Source: Deltaproteobacteria bacterium (GTDB lineage: Bacteria; Desulfobacterota; Desulfomonilia; Desulfomonilales; Desulfomonilaceae). Taken from it: 64,000 nucleotides of DNA. The DNA lies in the NCBI GenBank assembly GCA_016875095.1, contig VGSG01000009.1, positions 1 through 64,000 of the forward strand. Direction: 5' to 3'. Shown piece after piece: positions 50,897-60,275 of this stretch. The number at the start of each line of letters is the position of its first letter. The first letter of the stretch is position 1. A program made the position numbers and the translations under genes. The notes below the pieces were generated by a model. That model was not told the DNA's origin, made no database searches, and saw only the letters and a program-made list of their open reading frames with translations.

Positions 50897-51345
50897 TCAC
50901 CCGTACACGGAACGCTCGTGTGGGCCCAAAGGAAACGGCGAGGCCACATGAACATACCACCTCCGACCATCATACGGGACTCTTGCCGCAAGCTTGATCG
51001 AGTGCTTGAGGACCTATTCTATTGACCGTTTAACCTCTTCGGCCACGAGGTAGAATTGCCGGAGCACACGCAGGAGCTTGAACGTCAACAGTACTATGAG
51101 CAACCGGGTCTGGTTGGCCGCAAAGCGCCAGCATCGCGTCTTGTCCCTGCGCTGGCTTCTCTTCCCTCTCTTGATCCGATTCTCAAAGTCCCCAGGCCCG
51201 TTGTACACCCTGACCAGCTTCTTGGCAAGGCATTGGAATCGCTCACACGAATGCGATCCTAAGGGAGAGTTCTACGTCGTGCCACTCGATCTGGGCAATG
51301 ACCTGGCGCTCCCTGTCCCGGGCGCGTGTCGTGGATCCTTATGAG
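50897..51345 (-). pseudogene. Decayed IS1380-family transposase
   Basis: Reading the minus strand gives RQVIAQIEWHDVELSLRIAF, a frameshift, then KLVRVYNGPGDFENRIKRGK and RFAANQTRLLIVLLTFKLLR, EEVKRSIE, a TAG in place of the expected Trp, and VLKHSIKLAARVPYDGRRWY before a final TGA. This order is the carboxy half of IS1380 DDE transposases. At least one frameshift and one internal stop make it inactive. Decayed upstream sequence may reach to about 51504 (a possible amino terminus GKIIPTFCGSILPF), but that part is not certain. Terminal repeats could not be placed. Confidence 0.8.
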
Positions 51346-51756
51346 AGAATCCTCGATGGCCGCCAACCCGGTCTTCAGCCCTTACGCCGTAATTCTCAAG
51401 CGTCGAAAGTGTCGACTGAGTGGCTCCAGCTTCGTCACCCTTACCTACGGCGAGTCGAAGGGGAGAATCGATCCGCAGAAAGTCGGTATTATTTTCCCCA
51501 TCATATCAGGCGGTTGACCAGAAGAAGATACTTCTCTTTCTTGAACCGTTGAATAATCCGGGCTTAAACAAACAAAAAAGCACGCCGCCGTCGTCGAAAA
51601 GTCTTGTTGGAATCGGTTGATCTCCAAGGGCGTAGTTTGTACCCTCGAATCCCTTTTGCACGAAGCCATTATCTGATGAGCGTCCCGGCTGACGTCATTA
51701 ACAAAATCGCTTGGTGGCATGCTCGACCCTTGTCGTTTTGTTGTCCTCGCCTTACG
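51346..51756. other. Degenerate sequence upstream of the transposase remnant
   Basis: About 410 bp with only short frames. The minus strand near 51504-51448 may encode the decayed amino terminus of the IS1380 transposase. The region ends at the stop of the following membrane protein gene. No functional gene is supported. Confidence 0.4.
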
Positions 51757-53433
51757 TTAGCGCTCGACTCTTTCCTTAACATAGATGTGTCTTGTTCCGA
51801 GTAGCGCCCCCCTATAGGAAGCCTCTTCAAGAATTCGCCATCGTTCCCCCGGAGGATCGTTCCTGTCAGGCGTGATATGGAACCGTGCTTCTTCGCGTTT
51901 CTTGGCCAACCACCCGTCAAGGCGAATATGAATATCGCGCTGTGCCGGCTTGGCTTCCTCGAGGGCTTCCCTGAGGAATTCATCAAACCGATGGTACATC
52001 ATCCACGTCCACAACCCTGATATTTCTTTGGAACTTATCCCCTTCCGGCTGAGATGGCCGGCAGCTTCCCAGCTTGCTTCCTGGCCGGCAAGCAATCCGC
52101 GGGTCCAAGTTGCGCTCAGAGCCAACATGATGAGGCTAAGAACTATCACAGGCTTCCCGAGCCTAATAAGGTGCGGTTCCAGACCGCGCCCGAGGGCAAT
52201 CAGGGTGAAGGGGAGCAACACGAGCAAGTATAAATCGCCGATCGTGCAAAACAGCAAGATCTCGACAAAGAAGAACAAGGTAACAAAATCCAGCAATCGC
52301 TGCGACGGAGAGATACGCGCCCAATTCTCGCGCGGTAGATATCTGGAGAGTAACAGCCATCCGTACAACCCGGAGCCTATCACAGTGATAAATGTCAGGA
52401 ACCATCGGCCCAATGCCGTGAAGCCCACCAAACTTCCAAAATTCCAGGGCAGATCCGATATCAACCAGTCCGCGCAGCCAAACACGTGCGCAAAGACAAC
52501 GCCGGTGGCCACGTAAAGCACAAAGCCCCCAGCCACTAGGATAGGCGCCCTGATACCCGTGACTCCGCCCTCAGAGGACCTTCCCGGGGGTCCAGGGGAT
52601 TTGCTCCGAATTAAACTGATCCAGTGGACCAATGCTATCGGCGCCAGAGGCAAGGAAAAAAGAACCAGATATTGAAGAATGACGGTCGGTCGCCCAAGAA
52701 TATTACCGGCGAGGCCGCCTGCGTCAAGCAAGTACCGAGTCTGGAGTTCCGTGAAGTGAATCGCGCCCCAGTTTGGGTCTCTCATCCCGGCATGGAGCTG
52801 CCATGCCGCGGCCATGGTCGGGAGCGCCAGGCTCAACACCACTTGCCAACGCGGTATTCGTAAATCCCTGAAAAGCATGGCCGTGACAATCACCCCAGGC
52901 ACGATCGCCGCGCAGAACTGCCTCGTCAGGATGGCTGCGACAGCCGTGAGTGAAGCCAACGACATGAAAACAACGCTGCTCGACCTCAACCCGCGCGTAT
53001 AAAAAAAAAGAGACATAATTGAGAGAGCGAGGGCCGACACATTCGTCATGAAGCTGAAGCTCATGCGGACAATGAGCGGACAGGAAAGCATGACGAGCGT
53101 GAGGAGCCCCGCGGTGGGAGGACTCAGTCCATGCTCTCGGGCCAGGCAATAGAACGCGACCAAGCCTAAGAATGACAGGACAAGTGTGGAAAGCCTCAAG
53201 CTGGAGTGAGTATAACCCAGCGACCGGGCAAACAAAGCTCCCCAGTAAACCTGAAAGGGCAGGTTCGCGCCGGCAAACTCATGGAGCTTGTATTCACCGG
53301 TTTCAAGCAGACGCCGGACGGTCAGCGCATAGGCCCAATCGTCCAAAACCGGCGCTTCGCGAATAGGATTCACCCACACCACAACCACGACAAACAGAAC
53401 AATGGGAAACCAGAGATATTTTCCGCTCACCAT
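51757..53433 (-). CDS. GT39/ArnT-like membrane glycosyltransferase A
   Basis: 558 residues with about twelve membrane helices and a hydrophilic end (about 480-558). The first loop has REAPVLDDWAYALTVRRLLETGEY (key: LDDW at about 30-33), the Asp pair expected of GT-C enzymes. Shared blocks with the next gene (53494-55341) are DDW, SFSFMTN, LTRQ and LRLS, so the two are paralogues. They probably transfer sugars or other lipid-linked groups across the inner membrane face. Acceptor and donor unknown. Confidence 0.65.
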   Translation of the reverse strand: MVSGKYLWFPIVLFVVVVVWVNPIREAPVLDDWAYALTVRRLLETGEYKLHEFAGANLPFQVYWGALFARSLGYTHSSLRLSTLVLSFLGLVAFYCLAREHGLSPPTAGLLTLVMLSCPLIVRMSFSFMTNVSALALSIMSLFFYTRGLRSSSVVFMSLASLTAVAAILTRQFCAAIVPGVIVTAMLFRDLRIPRWQVVLSLALPTMAAAWQLHAGMRDPNWGAIHFTELQTRYLLDAGGLAGNILGRPTVILQYLVLFSLPLAPIALVHWISLIRSKSPGPPGRSSEGGVTGIRAPILVAGGFVLYVATGVVFAHVFGCADWLISDLPWNFGSLVGFTALGRWFLTFITVIGSGLYGWLLLSRYLPRENWARISPSQRLLDFVTLFFFVEILLFCTIGDLYLLVLLPFTLIALGRGLEPHLIRLGKPVIVLSLIMLALSATWTRGLLAGQEASWEAAGHLSRKGISSKEISGLWTWMMYHRFDEFLREALEEAKPAQRDIHIRLDGWLAKKREEARFHITPDRNDPPGERWRILEEASYRGALLGTRHIYVKERVER

Positions 53434-53493
53434 GTCCTCATGCCAGGAATTCAGCCTTTCTCTCAGGCCGAGGATGTCGCGAGCAAGGTCGAC

Positions 53494-55341
53494 TCACTGC
53501 TCGGCGCTGCGTTTACCTCGGTTTAGGAGCCCGGAAAACATACGGAACGATCTGTGAGAATTCATGTCTTCATCGGAGCGGTTGTCGGATTTCAATACAT
53601 GCACTGCGCCGTCCTTTCCCACATACCGCGCAAACGGAAACGTGCGGACAACTTTGTATCCCGGCAACGGGCCGAGTGTGACCAAGTAGTCCTCGCGATC
53701 CACCCACCACCAACTGAGTCCGACCCTGGGATGGAAATCCTTCTTGTAGCAATGATAGCCGTTGAATTCAAACCCCTCGTCGATGCCACACGGATCGACG
53801 TGAAGTCCTTTGGTAATGTGCTCGTGCGCGACCGTCAAACATCGTTTGAAGCTCATGAAATCGCTCACCATGAGCGGGATCAAGACAGCCATGATTATCA
53901 AAGGAATCAGACACGGCAGAATTCTCAAGAAATTCAGAGGGAAGATCAAGCCCCGAAAAACATCGGCGCAGAGCCAGACCATGATAAATATCAACAACGG
54001 AATAAAATCCCTGTCAAAGGATCCCGTGAAGATGGTCACGCCCCCGTAGATCAGGGCCGCGACCAAAGAAAGCGTCCCGATGAATGACGTGGCGTTTTCG
54101 GGGTCTTTCCGTAATGATGAGACCCATTGCGCCAGCGAGGAATAGGCCAGCGCAAGTAGGACCCCGCACGCGAGCAATCCCCAAAATGCCATAGCGTAGT
54201 AGGCTGTCTTGGGAATCGAGCTTAGCCTCTGTATGCCGATTATGTAAGTGTCCTTGAGCAATATGGGACCGATTCCGAAATCAAAGATCACATTCTGGTG
54301 CAACTTCACCGGGGGATCAACAAGGCCCGCTGTTATCGCCGCCTCCACGACGACGAACCCGAAAGCCAAGATACATACGAAAAGACGGAAAGCGGAAAAG
54401 GACCATAATCGATAGTAGCTCAGAGCCAACAAAGGAGTCACGAACAACGCCGTATATCCCAGCGTCAGCACAAGCAAGCGCGCATAGTGATAAAAGATTA
54501 TGAGACCCTTGTTCAGAGGCTTCTCCAATATATTGGCTACAACCTGGTGCTGCGTTACGGGTGTGCTCCCTGCCCCGTAGAGCAAGCCCTCGAAGCCGAT
54601 CCACGGCACAAAGCATATGATGGCCGCGAGAGCGCACATCTTCAGTCTTCCCAGTCTCATTCCGTGCGGATGGGCAAGCGTCATGATGATGAACGCGACA
54701 GGAATCACGATGCCTATCTGTCGGGTGAGAATGGCTGCGAGCCCGAACAGCAAACCAACAGCGATGAGAAGCTTTCTACCTCGCTGCTCCCCAAGATGAA
54801 GAAAGAGGAGAGAGAAGACAATCAGCGAGGCAAAGGTAATATCAGTCATGAACGTAAAGCATTGCGACAAGAACAGCGGGTTCAGGACCAGTGTAAGCGT
54901 CCCCAGCAGAGCCACCCACGGGGAGGCGCCGCACAACCTGAGCAAGACGAGAAAGCTGAAGGAACCGAGGACACCGAGGAAGAGCACCGACAGGCGGAGC
55001 GTGGTGAGTGAAAATCCCCCGACGGCGGTGAACAGGCCGCCCCACAGTATGTGCGCTATAGCGGCCGGTCCGCCTCTTCCCCAACCGGTAGCCGCCAATT
55101 CCCCGTGCCACAGCAAAGACTGTAGTAGCCTTACGAAGCTCCAGTCGTCGTTAATCATGAATTCGCCCACTGGATTAACCAGCGCTATTGTGGCGAGCCA
55201 AACCGTAGCAAGAACTAAGAAAGGGGCTGCGAGAGAACGTATCGCGCCGTAGAGGGTAGTCTGTTCACCGGCGCCGTAGTCCCCGATGTTCTGTCCCATT
55301 GCGTGGCTGAGGTCACTTCTTGCCGGATTCAGGATATCCAC
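53494..55341 (-). CDS. GT39/ArnT-like membrane glycosyltransferase B
   Basis: About 615 residues from GTG 55341, chosen because GGAG lies 5 bp before it; the frame is open to 55551 but that part overlaps nothing useful and looks non-coding. Contains about twelve helices, the loop MINDDWSFVRLLQSLLW with the Asp pair, CFTFMTDITFASL and AAILTRQIG, all in register with its paralogue downstream. A hydrophilic tail (about 520-615) follows. The tandem arrangement suggests a local duplication and a shared role in surface polysaccharide or lipid modification. Confidence 0.65.
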   Translation of the reverse strand: MDILNPARSDLSHAMGQNIGDYGAGEQTTLYGAIRSLAAPFLVLATVWLATIALVNPVGEFMINDDWSFVRLLQSLLWHGELAATGWGRGGPAAIAHILWGGLFTAVGGFSLTTLRLSVLFLGVLGSFSFLVLLRLCGASPWVALLGTLTLVLNPLFLSQCFTFMTDITFASLIVFSLLFLHLGEQRGRKLLIAVGLLFGLAAILTRQIGIVIPVAFIIMTLAHPHGMRLGRLKMCALAAIICFVPWIGFEGLLYGAGSTPVTQHQVVANILEKPLNKGLIIFYHYARLLVLTLGYTALFVTPLLALSYYRLWSFSAFRLFVCILAFGFVVVEAAITAGLVDPPVKLHQNVIFDFGIGPILLKDTYIIGIQRLSSIPKTAYYAMAFWGLLACGVLLALAYSSLAQWVSSLRKDPENATSFIGTLSLVAALIYGGVTIFTGSFDRDFIPLLIFIMVWLCADVFRGLIFPLNFLRILPCLIPLIIMAVLIPLMVSDFMSFKRCLTVAHEHITKGLHVDPCGIDEGFEFNGYHCYKKDFHPRVGLSWWWVDREDYLVTLGPLPGYKVVRTFPFARYVGKDGAVHVLKSDNRSDEDMNSHRSFRMFSGLLNRGKRSAEQ

Positions 55342-55420
55342 GGTCACTCCGCCAAGAATCGTCAGCGGAACATTCGAGCAATTTGGATGAGTTGAGCGGC
55401 CCGAGATCTTGGTATGTTCC

Positions 55421-56890
55421 CTAACGCCGGTTGTTCCGGATTTTGCGCTCAAGTCTCTCCACCGGCCTCGTCGTGGCGTCAACGCCAAGAGATCGAGCTC
55501 CGAAGTATTCCGCCATCGACGTGTTATACCAGTAAGAGGTATCGACGCCAAGGTCCCCCGCGGCCATGAGGCATGTCGGCGCGACCGATAAGGGCGGCAC
55601 TACCACGTCCAGCCTTCCTTGTCTGACGGATTCTCGAACGATCGCGTAACGCTCGAGCATCTCCGCGCGGTAAGTCGGCGCGGCAAAGAGCAAATCACTT
55701 ATGCAATTAGGGAAGTTGCCCGCTGCAAGCAAGGCGACAACCAACGCGATTCTACCGAACGCCTGCGCGCGACTCGAACCGAGAAAGCGATTTCCGTATC
55801 TTGAGTGTATCCAAGCAATAAGCAGAAATGAATTGATGAGCCAGCCGATGAAAAAGACGAGGTAGCTTGTGTTGATGGCGCGAGGCGGCCCCACATGTCC
55901 CAAGACGAAGCATCTCGGAAAGAAGGAGACGATGAGCAAGCCCAACCAGAGGCCGCCTGAGAGCATCAGATGTTTGCCGTTGATTTGTTTCAAGAAGTTC
56001 ACATGCTTTGCCGCCTGAAGCGCCGTGGGGATCAGAACGAGGGTGACAGCCCATAGCGCCGGGCTACTGACGAGAAACCGAAGGGAAAAATAGCAGCCGT
56101 ACTTGACCGATTGGAGGATTGCCGAGATGAAATGAAAATGTGGATGAGTCGTGGGCAAGTCAAGGGCTCTCGCGTAATTGCCTGGGGCCGACACAGCTAT
56201 GATCCCGAATGCTACACCGGTTCCCAACGTCAGTATCCACAAACGCGATTCGGATCTGTTGACGGCGAACATGATGGCTGAGCCCGCAGCAGTCATGGCC
56301 AGCATAATGACGAGGTTGGTTTCATTGGCGCCGACCACGGCCGCGGCGAGCAAACAGCAAAGGAGAGCCCGGGCAGCGCGCGTGCCGGATGAAAGGATTC
56401 TGAACTTGAACATGAGCGACGCGGCAAGAAGAACAAGGAGAGATGCTGCGAACTGATAGTGGAGGCCTCCCGTTAGCCAGTAGAATGCCTGGCACGGATA
56501 CGGCACAACGCTGAGATAGATGCAAAAGGCCGACAGCGCAACCCAGAAGATTTCGGCATTCGGAACGGCCCCGCGGAGAAGGCTCAGAGACAGGAAATAT
56601 AGCGCCGCGAAAGATGTTCCAATTAAGAACATCACAAAAAGCGGATAAGCTGCGATAAGACCTCCCATGAGGCCGATGGAGAGCGACAGCAGCACCGAGA
56701 AATACCGGCCGGTGATCGTAAAATAGTCACTCTTCAGGCCTCCCCACAGACCCAGTTGCAGGGCGGTATTGGTGAATCCATAATCATCGTGGGAGGGTTG
56801 AGCGTAGAAAGCGAGGATCAAGAATGGCACGATATACACCAACAGCGCCACCTTGAGAAACGGCGTGAAACTGGAGCCGTTCGATGTCAT
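55421..56890 (-). CDS. DUF6056-like polytopic membrane protein
   Basis: 489 residues with about twelve membrane helices. The start has AFYAQPSHDDYGFTNTALQLG (Asp pair near 35-36) and then TITGRYFSVLLSL, the DDY...GRY pattern of DUF6056-type membrane proteins, which are thought to be GT-C relatives. It is more distant from the other two tandem proteins but follows the same plan. The gap to the next gene on the strand is 79 bp and to the Fe-S gene upstream 21 bp. Confidence 0.6.
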   Translation of the reverse strand: MTSNGSSFTPFLKVALLVYIVPFLILAFYAQPSHDDYGFTNTALQLGLWGGLKSDYFTITGRYFSVLLSLSIGLMGGLIAAYPLFVMFLIGTSFAALYFLSLSLLRGAVPNAEIFWVALSAFCIYLSVVPYPCQAFYWLTGGLHYQFAASLLVLLAASLMFKFRILSSGTRAARALLCCLLAAAVVGANETNLVIMLAMTAAGSAIMFAVNRSESRLWILTLGTGVAFGIIAVSAPGNYARALDLPTTHPHFHFISAILQSVKYGCYFSLRFLVSSPALWAVTLVLIPTALQAAKHVNFLKQINGKHLMLSGGLWLGLLIVSFFPRCFVLGHVGPPRAINTSYLVFFIGWLINSFLLIAWIHSRYGNRFLGSSRAQAFGRIALVVALLAAGNFPNCISDLLFAAPTYRAEMLERYAIVRESVRQGRLDVVVPPLSVAPTCLMAAGDLGVDTSYWYNTSMAEYFGARSLGVDATTRPVERLERKIRNNRR

Positions 56891-56911
56891 GAGTATACTT
56901 GAACCACCACC

Positions 56912-57910
56912 TTAGCCGAATGCCTTTTCGGGGACGAAGTCCTTTGCGCGCACCTCTTTCATCGAAATCGCTTCCGCTGCGCATGGGACCTGGCAGAGGC
57001 CGCAGCCCATGCACTTATCGGCATTAACCTGTGCAGGTGAATCGTCTTCTACCGTGATCGCGCCGAAGAAGCACCTCTCCGCGCAGAGGCGGCACGACGT
57101 GCAGAGGTCCGGGTCCACGTCCGCCGCGAAACGGCTCGGTTCGATGACGCTGATATTGTGCTCGATCAAGATAGGCATGGTCTGACAGCAGCACGCGCAG
57201 CAGTTGCAGATGAAGTGGTCCACACTCTGTTTGTTCATAACCACGTGGATCAGACCTTCTTCTTCGCATTCTCGAATCAGGTCGAGCGCTTGCTGCTTGG
57301 AAAGCTGCTTTCCCGTGCCCCTTGCCAGAGTGTAATCCGCGGCGCGATTCACCTGGATGCAGGCGTCGAGCTTCTTGTCGCACTTGTGCGCGGTGAGACG
57401 GCAGGTGCACTTTGTGACGGCCAGGTTGCGCGCGTTCTCGACGATCTCTCGGATGTCTTCAAAGGCCAGGACGTAGGTTTTCGCGGCCACGCTCACCCCG
57501 ACCGGAACCACGCGAGTGAACGGCCGCGGGGTTATTTGGCTGACGATCTTTGCTAGAGGCGGCCATTCGATTTCCATGAAATCCTGCCAGAGGTCCAGGA
57601 ATCGTTGAGGCGCGTCCGGCCACAGGATAGTGGCATCGTGAAATTGCACCAGATCGCGGCTCATCCGGTACGAGGGCGGGTCGGTCTTGGATGAAGGGAA
57701 GACGAGCCCTTTGACAAAAAGGACCTTGAGCATGGCTTCTATTTCGGCTTCCGAGCGGCCAAGCTTTCCCGCGAGGGTAGGCGCGTCGGAAGGGAGAGCC
57801 AAGAGGAGTTGGGCTTCATCACGGTCGGCGATTATCTCAAAGAGTTGGGGGATCCGTTGTGATTGGCCCAGGCCTATTCTGCCGGCCAGTTCCAAGTAGG
57901 CAGCCTCCAT
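56912..57910 (-). CDS. Winged-helix-like protein with C-terminal 4Fe-4S ferredoxin domain
   Basis: 332 residues. The first 80 or so look like a helix-turn-helix region (DAPTLAGKLGRSEAEIEAML). A middle part has Cys motifs TKCTCRLTAHKC and ICNCCACCCQTM, which may bind metal. The end has two [4Fe-4S] motifs, CTSCRLCAERC and CMGCGLCQVPC. This layout occurs widely in anaerobes as 4Fe-4S proteins of unknown electron-transfer or sensing function. It is the first gene of the minus-strand block of membrane proteins, but a functional tie to them is not evident. Confidence 0.7.
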   Translation of the reverse strand: MEAAYLELAGRIGLGQSQRIPQLFEIIADRDEAQLLLALPSDAPTLAGKLGRSEAEIEAMLKVLFVKGLVFPSSKTDPPSYRMSRDLVQFHDATILWPDAPQRFLDLWQDFMEIEWPPLAKIVSQITPRPFTRVVPVGVSVAAKTYVLAFEDIREIVENARNLAVTKCTCRLTAHKCDKKLDACIQVNRAADYTLARGTGKQLSKQQALDLIRECEEEGLIHVVMNKQSVDHFICNCCACCCQTMPILIEHNISVIEPSRFAADVDPDLCTSCRLCAERCFFGAITVEDDSPAQVNADKCMGCGLCQVPCAAEAISMKEVRAKDFVPEKAFG

Positions 57911-58163
57911 AAGACTTTCCTCCTTGTTGTATTCGGGTTTCCGTCGGCGCGGAGGAACTCAAACGTAACAGATAATTGGCGCAGCGGGAAGGGACTCTCT
58001 TCCGGATCCCCAAAACGTGGGTGAGGTACACAATCCCATTCCGGGTGTCGAAGATCATAAGAACTATTTGGAGAACCGGCGGAATCGGGTAATGATAGAA
58101 TAAGCGTCATGGTGCGGGCCGCAACGTAATAGACGGATGCGTGATAAGTGGAGGGAGGGGAGT
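57911..58163. other. Divergent intergenic region
   Basis: A 253-bp spacer between the Fe-S protein gene (-) and the baeRF-like gene (+). Promoters for both should lie here, but no convincing -35/-10 pair is seen. A GGAGGGAGGGG ribosome site ends it just before ATG 58164. Confidence 0.4.
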
Positions 58164-59315
58164 ATGCACACCGATCTGTTCACCATTGAAGAGCTCAAGG
58201 GCCTGATGCAGAGTCAAGGAGACACCTGCGTCTCCGTACTGATGCCCACGCGCCACACCACCTCTGAGGCGCTTCAGAACCCTATAAGATTCAAGAACCT
58301 CCTCCGACAGGCGCAGTCTATGCTCGCTGAGGTGAATCACCCCGATCCATCGGCTCTTCTTGACCCCGCGGAAGAGCTTCTGGACGACCGAGACTTCTGG
58401 CGTCATCAGGGAAATGGACTAGCGGCTTATCTGACTGCCGGCTTTTTCCATTGCTATCGCGTGCCCTTCGAGCTGGCGGAGATGGTGGTGGTGAGCGACC
58501 GCTTTCATCTCAAGCCTCTGTTGAGGCTCCTGATGGCGGATGATCGATTCTATCTCCTGGCGCTGAGTCAGAACGAGATCCGGCTATTCGAGTGTACCAG
58601 GCACACGGTCAGCGAGGTCGAATTGGAAGGCATTCCCGAGAGCCTGGCAGAAGCGCTGAGGTACGATGAACCCGAACGGCAGCTACAGTATCAGACGCGC
58701 ACGCCGCAGAGGCCGGGCAGGCGAGCTGCTGTCTTCCACGGCCACGGAGGAGGGGCTGAAACCAGTAAGGACGATATTTTGCGATATTTTCAGACCATTG
58801 ACCGAGGATTGCAGCAATTCCTTCCCGATGGCCGTGTTCCGTTGGTTCTGGCTGGGGTGGAATACCTCTTCTCGATCTACCGCCAGAGCAATACGTTCCC
58901 TTTCTTGATGGACAAGGGGGTCCCCGGGAACCCGGAAGGTCTCAAGGGAGAAGAACTGCACAGACAGGCATGGGAAATCGTGGCGCCCGTGTTTGACCGG
59001 GCGAAGCGCGACGAGATCGATCGTTTTCACGCGCTCGCGGGCGCCGGGAAAGCTTCGGATGACTTCCAGGAGGTCCTTGACGCCGCGCATTATGGGAGGG
59101 TTGCCACGCTATTCCTCTCGGTAGGAGTCGAAATCTGGGGAAATTATGACGAAAATGGAGGCACGATCACTCTCCACGAGGAAGCCCAACCGGGCGATCA
59201 AGATTTGCTCGATCTGGCCGCGGCCCAGACCATCATGACGGGCGGCACGGTCTATACCGTTGAGGCGGAGGAAGCGCCGGGCGAGGGCCCCCTGGCCGCA
59301 ATCTTTCGATGGTGA
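58164..59315 (+). CDS. baeRF-family (archaeo-eukaryotic release-factor-like) protein
   Basis: 383 residues from ATG 58164, with a strong GGAGGGAGGGG site; an upstream GTG at 58137 is less likely. The fold order fits bacterial eRF1-like (baeRF) proteins: ELKGLMQSQGDTCVSVLMPT near 8-27, YRVPFELAEMVVVSDRFHLKPLL around 104-126, FYLLALSQNEIRLFE, and a late HYGRVATLFLSVG. These proteins are predicted to act at the ribosome, perhaps releasing stalled peptides or working in stress, but bacterial functions are largely untested. Family number within baeRF not assigned with certainty. Confidence 0.7.
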   Translation: MHTDLFTIEELKGLMQSQGDTCVSVLMPTRHTTSEALQNPIRFKNLLRQAQSMLAEVNHPDPSALLDPAEELLDDRDFWRHQGNGLAAYLTAGFFHCYRVPFELAEMVVVSDRFHLKPLLRLLMADDRFYLLALSQNEIRLFECTRHTVSEVELEGIPESLAEALRYDEPERQLQYQTRTPQRPGRRAAVFHGHGGGAETSKDDILRYFQTIDRGLQQFLPDGRVPLVLAGVEYLFSIYRQSNTFPFLMDKGVPGNPEGLKGEELHRQAWEIVAPVFDRAKRDEIDRFHALAGAGKASDDFQEVLDAAHYGRVATLFLSVGVEIWGNYDENGGTITLHEEAQPGDQDLLDLAAAQTIMTGGTVYTVEAEEAPGEGPLAAIFRW

Positions 59316-59394
59316 AAAAGCCGCTGGAGAGGGCTTTCGTCAGGAGCTGCGGTGTCCTATAGTGACGCGCGAATCTCGTATTTTGGGAGAACGC

Positions 59395-60219
59395 ATGAAA
59401 GTTCTTGATATTCACATCCACGTTGGCCGGCGAGAGCACCTCACCCCAAGCCTCATCTCCTTCCTTGAAGAGGAAATGGGTCCGGCGACTGTGGAACTCG
59501 CTCAACAATTGACCCCTGACGCGCTCGTAGATTTATTGGACGCCCACGGGGTGCGGCTCGGGGTCATTCTCGCCGAGTACTCGCCTCGCACCACAGGCGT
59601 CATACCCAATGAGTTCGTCTCTGAATTCTGCCGACAAACGGATCGCATCATTCCATTCGCTTCCATCGATCTGGAGAGCGACGCTCCCCCGGCCGACCAG
59701 ACGGAAAAGGCGGTCAAACAGCTTGGATGCAAGGGTATCAAACTCTTGCCCTCCTACACCCGCCTTTACCCGGATGATCCGCGCCTGTTGCCCGCGTATG
59801 AGGTCGCTCAAGGCTTGGGCATTCCCATCATGTTCCACACAGGGACATCGGTCTTTCCAGGATCGAGGATCCGTTACGCAAACCCGCTGCTCTTGGACGA
59901 TATAGCAGAAGATTTCCCGCGCCTGAACCTGGTCATGTGTCACGGCGGCCGCCCGTTCTGGTACAAGGAAGCGGAATGGATGTTACGTCGTCACAAGAAC
60001 ATGCACATCGACATCTCAGGCATTCCCTTGCGGAAATTACCCGAACTCTTTCCCAAGGTGGAAGCGTTCCGGGACCGCTACATATTCGGGAGCGATTGGC
60101 CTACCCGGCCGAACATAGCGGACTACGTGGGGGAGGTCACACGCTTCCCCTATACCGCCGAAACCATCCAGGCGATTCTGTGGGACAACGGCGCACGGTT
60201 GCTGGGACTTGAGTCGTAA
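59395..60219 (+). CDS. Amidohydrolase family 2 (ACMSD-like) metal-dependent hydrolase
   Basis: 274 residues from ATG 59395 with GGGAGA upstream. The TIM-barrel metal motifs are seen: DIHIHVG at the start, MFHTGTSVF, MCHGGRPFW and YIFGSDWPTR with the late Asp. Related enzymes hydrolyse or decarboxylate aromatic or cyclic acids. An upstream frame to 59260 overlaps the preceding gene and is not used. It follows the baeRF-like gene by 79 bp. Substrate unknown. Confidence 0.8.
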   Translation: MKVLDIHIHVGRREHLTPSLISFLEEEMGPATVELAQQLTPDALVDLLDAHGVRLGVILAEYSPRTTGVIPNEFVSEFCRQTDRIIPFASIDLESDAPPADQTEKAVKQLGCKGIKLLPSYTRLYPDDPRLLPAYEVAQGLGIPIMFHTGTSVFPGSRIRYANPLLLDDIAEDFPRLNLVMCHGGRPFWYKEAEWMLRRHKNMHIDISGIPLRKLPELFPKVEAFRDRYIFGSDWPTRPNIADYVGEVTRFPYTAETIQAILWDNGARLLGLES

Positions 60220-60275
60220 CGATGCTCCACTCTCGTGGCAGTTCGACTCAATGAGAAGCCCTCCGCCCTATCTCG

